Assembly: GCA_964629975.1 (NCBI GenBank)
Contig: CAZVUN010000014.1
Span: 1-37,970 of the forward strand
Reading direction: 5' to 3'
DNA length: 37,970 bases
Source: G020354085 sp964629975
GTDB lineage: Bacteria; Pseudomonadota; Gammaproteobacteria; Acidiferrobacterales; Sulfurifustaceae
Shown: one piece after another, positions 33,339 through 37,970 of the stretch
Layout: every line of letters begins with the position of its first letter
Position numbering within the stretch: position 1 is the first letter of the stretch
Position numbers and translations under genes: made by a program
The notes under the pieces: generated by a model
What the model was told of the DNA's origin: nothing
The model's database searches: none
Seen by the model: only the letters and a program-made list of their open reading frames with translations

Positions 33339-33911
33339 TCAGGCGTGCGGCCCGCCCGGCTTCTTCCCCGGTTCGGCCTGCTTGGTCACGCCCCACACCC
33401 ACACATAGTGCGCGCCACTCGCGACCGTGGTCGCGAGCACGGCATAGATCAGGGCATCGAGCAGCAGTGGATAGGACACGCCGGTCGCCTCGTGCGCCAG
33501 GATCGCGACCACCAGCGTGATCTGCAGCAGCGTATTGAGCTTGCTCAATCGCGTCGGGTGCATGTCGGCCGTGCCAACCAGCGAGGTATAGGCGAGATAG
33601 CCGCCGACGATCAGTAGGTCGCGGAACGCGACCGTGAGCATCAGCCAGAACGGCACGTGATCGAGGATCGTGAGCATCACATAGGCGCTGACCAGCAGCA
33701 CCTTGTCCGCTATCGGGTCGAGGATCGCGCCGAAGCGGCTGGTGTAACCGCAGCGCTTGGCGATGAAGCCGTCCAGACCGTCGGACAGGCCGGCGACGAA
33801 GAACACCACGAGCGCCGCCCGGTAGTCGTGATCCTTGAGCGTGAGGATCAGCAACGGTGCGGCGGCGAGGCGCGCCAGGGTGAGGATGTTGGGCAGCTGC
33901 GACAGCTTCAT
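33339..33911 (-). CDS. CDP-alcohol phosphatidyltransferase (PgsA-like)
   Basis: I start this at the ATG at 33911 (MKLSQLPNILTLARLAAAPL), giving 190 residues; upstream in-frame sequence antisense to purM is not family-like. The catalytic CDP-alcohol motif is complete apart from a conservative Lys: SDGLDGFIAKRCGYTSRFGA then ILDPIADK (D-x2-D-G-x2-A-K ... G-x3-D-x3-D). About five TM helices are visible. It would transfer a phosphatidyl group from CDP-diacylglycerol to an alcohol such as glycerol-3-phosphate. This hda-linked copy is common in gammaproteobacteria and may be distinct from the housekeeping pgsA, so I give no symbol. Confidence 0.92.
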   Translation of the reverse strand: MKLSQLPNILTLARLAAAPLLILTLKDHDYRAALVVFFVAGLSDGLDGFIAKRCGYTSRFGAILDPIADKVLLVSAYVMLTILDHVPFWLMLTVAFRDLLIVGGYLAYTSLVGTADMHPTRLSKLNTLLQITLVVAILAHEATGVSYPLLLDALIYAVLATTVASGAHYVWVWGVTKQAEPGKKPGGPHA

Positions 33912-33980
33912 GGCGAGGTGACGCGCGTGCGCGGTACGGGTGCGCGGCACGCTATCGGCCGGGGCCAGGCAAGTCAAGGT

Positions 33981-34009
33981 TTGCGCCGCCTGCCGCGCGC
34001 ACCTACCAT
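33981..34009 (+). promoter_or_regulatory. Candidate promoter of purM-purN
   Basis: TTGCGC (33981-33986) and TACCAT (34004-34009) are 17 bases apart. Both hexamers are imperfect. The predicted start is near 34016, 28 bases before the GTG start. No PurR-like operator is seen. Confidence 0.35.
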
Positions 34010-34043
34010 ACGCACACACCACACCGGATCGCCCGCCGCCCAC

Positions 34044-35083
<1,040 letters not shown>

Positions 35084-35087
<4 letters not shown>

Positions 35088-35788
35088 CCGGCCAGCGCGC
35101 GAACGCGGCGCCGGCGCATGCGAACGCCCCGCACGCCAGCGACGCCCTGCCCGCCATCGTCGTGCTGATCTCGGGGCGCGGCAGCAACCTGCATGCGATC
35201 CTGCAGGCCGTGCAGGCCGGCGCCATCCCGGCCGCGGTCCGCGCGGTGGTGAGCAACGATGCGCAGGCGCCCGGTCTCGCCTATGCGCGCGCGGCCGGCG
35301 TGCCGGTCCACATCGTCGATCACCGCGCCTACGCGACGCGTGCGCTGTTCGACCAGGCGCTGATCGAGGTCATCGACCGCTATTCACCGGCGCTCGTCGT
35401 GCTGGCCGGGTTCATGCGCATCCTGACGCCCGAGTTCATCCGCCACTACAGCGGGCGTCTGATCAACATTCACCCCTCGCTGTTGCCCGAGTTCCCGGGG
35501 CTCGACACCCATGCCCGGGCGCTGGCCGCCGGCGCGCGCGAACACGGGGCAACCGTGCATTTCGTCACACCCGAGGTCGATGCCGGACCGGCTATCATTC
35601 AGGCGCGCGTTCCTGTGCTCCCGGATGACGACCCGCAGCGCCTCGCGGCGCGCGTGCTGGCGGAGGAGCACCGCATCCTCCCGCTCGCCATCCGCTGGTT
35701 CATCGAGGGCCGGCTGCGCGTGGCCGGCAACCGGGTGCTGCTGGACGGCGCCGAACAGCCGGTGCAGGGTCTGCGCCCGCACGGCTGA
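35084..35788 (+). CDS. purN: Phosphoribosylglycinamide formyltransferase PurN
   Basis: The product has 234 residues; about 20 N-terminal residues (MTGQRANAAPAHANAPHASD) are extra compared with the usual length of about 212. GAR is formylated using 10-formyl-THF. The phosphate-binding loop is VVLISGRGSNLHAILQA. The catalytic Asn-His pair is in GRLINIHPSLLPEFPGLDTH and the catalytic Asp in VTPEVDAGPAIIQ. The start overlaps the purM stop, which fixes it. After the stop 130 bases separate it from the sigma factor gene. Confidence 0.97.
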
Positions 35789-35846
35789 GGCTGCCACCAC
35801 ATGGAAATCAAACAGTTAGGATGGGCTTGCGATACCCCGCCTCCCG

Positions 35847-35874
35847 GGGAATAAATGCCAGTCGGACCGCGTCT
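35847..35874 (+). promoter_or_regulatory. ECF-sigma-like promoter of the sigma/anti-sigma operon
   Basis: GGGAATAAA (35847-35855) is followed by CGTCT (35870-35874), with about 17 bases between the hexamers GGGAAT and CGTCTT. GGAA-type -35 and CGTC-type -10 elements at this spacing are typical of ECF sigma recognition, suggesting autoregulation. The predicted start is near 35881, 38 bases before the ATG. A small stem CCCCG-N5-CGGGG (35835-35849) overlaps the -35. Confidence 0.5.
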
Positions 35875-35918
35875 TTTTTAGCACTGCAACGGCCAGCGTA
35901 ACCGCGCCCACGAGGTGT

Positions 35919-36470
35919 ATGGACTTCTTCGGCTTCTTCCACAGTTCGCGTACCGGGCAGCAACGACTGGAACAGCAACGGCAGCGCCTCTACCGCATTG
36001 CCTATTCCTGGACGCACAGCCCGGCGCTGGCCGATGACCTGGTGCAGGAGACGCTGACCAAGGCGCTGCAGAAGCAGGGGCAGCTGCGCGATGCCGGCGC
36101 CGGGGAGGCCTGGCTGTACAGCATCCTGGCAAACTGCCTGCGCGACCACTACCGCCGCCAGCGCGAAACCGAGGACGTCGATGAATTGACCCTCATTGAC
36201 GATGTCGGCCCGGAGCAGGTTTCCGGCCAGCAGGAGATCGTCAACAGGGTGCGTGCCACGATCGCGCGTCTGCCGCTCGGACAGCGCCAGGTCGTCACGC
36301 TAGTGGATATCGAGGGTTTCAGCTACATCGAGGTAGCAGGCATCCTCGCGGTCCCGGTGGGGACTGTGATGAGCCGACTGTGTCGCGCCCGTGCGGCGCT
36401 CAAGGAGTTGTTGACGGCGGTCCGCGAAGACAGCGCCGCGCAGGATGCGAAGATCCGGAGGATCAAGTAA
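35919..36470 (+). CDS. ECF-type RNA polymerase sigma factor
   Basis: This 183-residue sigma-70-family protein has region 2 (LYRIAYSWTHSPALADDLVQ through AWLYSILANCLRDHYRRQRE, about residues 24-82). It also has region 4 (IARLPLGQRQVVTLVDIEGF, SYIEVAGILAVPVGTVMSRL, CRARAALKELL; about 115-165), with no region 3 or 1.1, as in ECF sigmas. The N-terminus MDFFGFFHSS is short and hydrophobic. A GAGG sits just ahead of the ATG. The TAA stop is directly followed by the ATG of the anti-sigma gene. I cannot assign it to a numbered ECF group. Confidence 0.92.
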   Translation: MDFFGFFHSSRTGQQRLEQQRQRLYRIAYSWTHSPALADDLVQETLTKALQKQGQLRDAGAGEAWLYSILANCLRDHYRRQRETEDVDELTLIDDVGPEQVSGQQEIVNRVRATIARLPLGQRQVVTLVDIEGFSYIEVAGILAVPVGTVMSRLCRARAALKELLTAVREDSAAQDAKIRRIK

Positions 36471-37274
36471 ATGGACCAGAAGTTTTCCCAGGAATTCCTC
36501 AACGCGTTCGTGGATGACCAGCTGACGGCCGACGAGAAGAGTCGCGCCTACCCGCTGATCAATCAGGACGAGTCGCTCAATCGCACCGTATGCGAGCTGC
36601 GCAAGACGCGCGATCTGGTGCAGCTGGCATACCGGCACGTGCCCCCGGCGCCGATGCGCAACCGTCCGGTGCGTCGCCCCGGCTATCTCGGGGTGTCGCT
36701 TGCCGCCGGCGTCGCGCTCGCGATCGGCGTGTCGATCGGCTGGGTGCTGCACAGGCCCACGATCAACGCGGCACCGGCCGCGATTAGCGCGACCCAGAAG
36801 ACAGCGCCGCGCACGGTCGCCGCCCTGCCCGAGGTGGGTGACCTGCCCGCACGCCGGCCGACCCCCGCCCTCGCCTCCGCCCCAGCGCCCAAGACCGGGC
36901 AGGCCGCCCCGGCCAAGGTCCTCATCCATGTCAACGATGGCGATGCCGCGCGTCTCGGCCGGGCGCTCGATGAGATCGAACAGCTGGTGCAGTACTATCG
37001 CGCGAGCAACCAGAACTCACGCGTTGAAGTCATCATCAACGGCGAGGGGCTGGCGCTGGTGCGCAGCGATGTCTCCCCGCACGCTGCGCGCGTCGAGCGC
37101 ATGCAGCAGGAATACGACAACCTCGCGTTCGTCGCCTGTCAGAACACCATTGACCGGCTGAAGCGCGAGAAAGGCATCACCGCGCAGTTGCTGCCGGGGG
37201 TGGTTGTCATCGACTCTGGTGTGGCGCAGCTCATGCGCCGTCAGCACCAGGGCTGGGCCTACATCCAGGTCTAG
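36471..37274 (+). CDS. Single-pass anti-sigma factor with periplasmic DsrE-like domain
   Basis: The protein has 267 residues. Residues 1-57 form a small helical cytoplasmic domain (FSQEFLNAFVDDQLTADEKS, VCELRKTRDLVQLAYRHV) of the type that binds sigma. A TM helix spans about 72-93 (YLGVSLAAGVALAIGVSIGW). A Pro/Ala linker (to about 148) leads to a DsrE/DsrF-like domain (149-267). That domain aligns end to end with the next gene product: KVLIHVN, INGEGLAL, FVACQNT, DSGVAQ and GWAYIQV match KVVYHVN, HGNGLGL, FNVCANT, PSGVAE and GYSYVKP. Cys223 is the only cysteine in the periplasmic part. Its role as an anti-sigma is inferred from gene order and topology. It starts immediately after the sigma stop, with GGAGG inside the sigma gene's end. 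Confidence 0.82.
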   Translation: MDQKFSQEFLNAFVDDQLTADEKSRAYPLINQDESLNRTVCELRKTRDLVQLAYRHVPPAPMRNRPVRRPGYLGVSLAAGVALAIGVSIGWVLHRPTINAAPAAISATQKTAPRTVAALPEVGDLPARRPTPALASAPAPKTGQAAPAKVLIHVNDGDAARLGRALDEIEQLVQYYRASNQNSRVEVIINGEGLALVRSDVSPHAARVERMQQEYDNLAFVACQNTIDRLKREKGITAQLLPGVVVIDSGVAQLMRRQHQGWAYIQV

Positions 37275-37337
37275 TCGTTCCACCAATAACAAGCTGTATC
37301 TGGCGTCACACACTCAAGCAACTCACAGGAGAAACCG

Positions 37338-37805
37338 ATGCGTAACAACCTTTCAGTCGCTCTCATGACCGTGGCCGCTCTCGGGCTCGGTGCCAGCGCC
37401 GCGTTTGCCGCCGAGGCCCCGAAGGCACAGGCGTCCGCGTACGAGAAACAGAAGGTCGTCTATCACGTGAACAGCAACGACACCAAACAGCTCAAAGCCA
37501 CCCTCGGCAACATCCAGAACCACATCAATGCCGTGGGCAAGGAGAACCTCGACCTGCGCGTCGTGATGCACGGCAACGGCCTGGGCCTCCTGCAGCAGGC
37601 CAACACCGACCCCGAGATGCAGAGCAAGGTGATCAACCTCAAGAAGCAGGGCGTTCACTTCAACGTCTGCGCCAACACGCTGAAGGCCAAGAAGCTCAAC
37701 TACAAGAACGACCTGTACGATGTGTCCGAGCAGGACATCGTGCCGAGCGGTGTCGCCGAGATCGCCGCACTGCAGGCCAAGGGCTATTCGTACGTCAAGC
37801 CCTAA
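37338..37805 (+). CDS. Secreted DsrE-family protein, paralogue of the anti-sigma sensor domain
   Basis: The product has 155 residues with a signal peptide (LSVALMTVAALGLGASAAFA, cleavage near residue 25) and AGGAG six bases before the ATG. The mature protein is a DsrE/DsrF-like alpha/beta domain: KVVYHVNSNDTKQLKATLGN, LRVVMHGNGLGLLQQA, GVHFNVCANTLKAKKLNY and IVPSGVAEIAALQAKGY. Cys111 in CANT is its only cysteine and corresponds to Cys223 of the upstream anti-sigma. DsrE-family cytoplasmic members carry sulfur on a conserved cysteine; whether this exported form does so is unknown. It lies 63 bases after the anti-sigma gene and is probably in the same operon. Confidence 0.88.
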   Translation: MRNNLSVALMTVAALGLGASAAFAAEAPKAQASAYEKQKVVYHVNSNDTKQLKATLGNIQNHINAVGKENLDLRVVMHGNGLGLLQQANTDPEMQSKVINLKKQGVHFNVCANTLKAKKLNYKNDLYDVSEQDIVPSGVAEIAALQAKGYSYVKP

Positions 37806-37912
37806 ACGAGACGTCCCTGTCTCAGGGCCCTCGACGTGATCCCTCAGTCGAAGCCCTCAACGAGACGTCCCTGTCTCCGGGCCCGCGGCGTGATCCGCGA
37901 GCCGCGGCCCTG
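37805..37912 (+). repeat. Two tandem 54-bp units with conserved hairpins
   Basis: Unit 1 is 37805-37858 and unit 2 is 37859-37912; they are identical at 44 of 54 positions and both start AACGAGACGTCCCTGTCT. Each contains GAGAC-N6-GTCTC and a second stem: TCGAC/GTCGA in unit 1 and GCGGC/GCCGC in unit 2, with an 11-base loop starting GTGATCC. Two base pairs of the second stem changed on both sides (T-A to G-C and A-T to G-C), which supports selection for structure. The array begins at the stop codon of the DsrE-family gene. No T-tract follows. Confidence 0.85.
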
Positions 37913-37970
37913 AGTCCGACCGAACGCAAAAGGGAAGGACCGAATAAGAAGAACAAGAACGACCAACAAG
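37913..37970. other. Window end, purine-rich, no gene seen
   Basis: The last 58 bases are A/G-rich (for example AAAAGGGAAGGACC) and contain no start codon with a sustained frame. They may be the leader of a gene beyond the window. Confidence 0.4.

Noticed and set aside
35835..35849. A purN terminator hairpin (CCCCG-N5-CGGGG)
   Set aside because: The stem is only five pairs and is followed by AATAAATG, not a T-run; it overlaps the proposed ECF -35.
37805..37912. A simple intrinsic terminator for the DsrE-family gene
   Set aside because: The hairpins are not followed by a T-tract, and the element is a tandem duplication with covarying stems.

Overview
The window is about 38 kb of gene-dense, GC-rich chromosome with no transposases, integrases, CRISPR arrays, tRNA or rRNA genes. 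Gene content and order (hda next to a CDP-alcohol phosphatidyltransferase and purM-purN; RelA-type (p)ppGpp enzyme; proS; YihY; WrbA; YdbL; Anbu) point to a non-enteric gammaproteobacterium. The SoxW/TlpA-like thioredoxins and periplasmic DsrE-like proteins would fit a sulfur-oxidising or related lineage, but this is inference and no diagnostic marker is present. One run of 100 Ns (17999-18098) is an assembly gap inside a tandem repeat.

Layout. 1-10.2 kb: a cluster built around the known circularly permuted ATP-grasp / alpha-E / transglutaminase / Anbu proteasome-homologue association. It is interleaved with an alpha-glucan phosphorylase and with a protein whose C-terminal half resembles 4-hydroxyphenylpyruvate dioxygenase. 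10.2-12.2 kb: three small envelope-type genes on the minus strand (DUF5329, an EEP-fold lipoprotein, a YdbL-like lipoprotein). 12.6-16.6 kb: a minus-strand operon of a LolA-like periplasmic protein, two FtsX-type permeases and a LolD/MacB-type ATPase. 16.7-19.1 kb: ROK sugar kinase, a secreted low-complexity repeat protein behind an FNR-type box, and a DUF302 lipoprotein. 19.3-24.6 kb: proS, a small beta-barrel protein, a RelA-type enzyme with an intact HD hydrolase motif, and a lytic transglycosylase. 24.6-28.4 kb: a probable six-gene minus-strand operon of two thioredoxin-fold proteins, TolC-type channel, periplasmic adaptor, a 63-residue membrane protein and acylphosphatase, with no inner-membrane pump. 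28.8-35.8 kb: a large PilZ-like protein, YihY, a LysM lipoprotein, WrbA, Hda, phosphatidyltransferase, purM-purN.

The most promising candidate for an undescribed system is at the right end (35.8-37.9 kb). An ECF sigma factor with its own ECF-like promoter is followed immediately by a single-pass anti-sigma factor. The periplasmic C-terminal domain of that anti-sigma is homologous along its whole length to the next gene, a secreted DsrE-family protein. Both carry a single conserved cysteine in a CxNT motif. Two tandem 54-bp units follow, with hairpins kept by compensatory base changes. The arrangement suggests signalling in which a secreted paralogue and the anti-sigma sensor domain share a ligand, a modification or a dimer interface.

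Regulation visible in the sequence: two near-perfect FNR/CRP-family boxes at class II distance from plausible -10 elements (in front of the dioxygenase-like gene and the repeat-protein gene), several sigma-70-like promoters, two genes whose -10 element would place the start of transcription on the start codon, and two clear intrinsic terminators.
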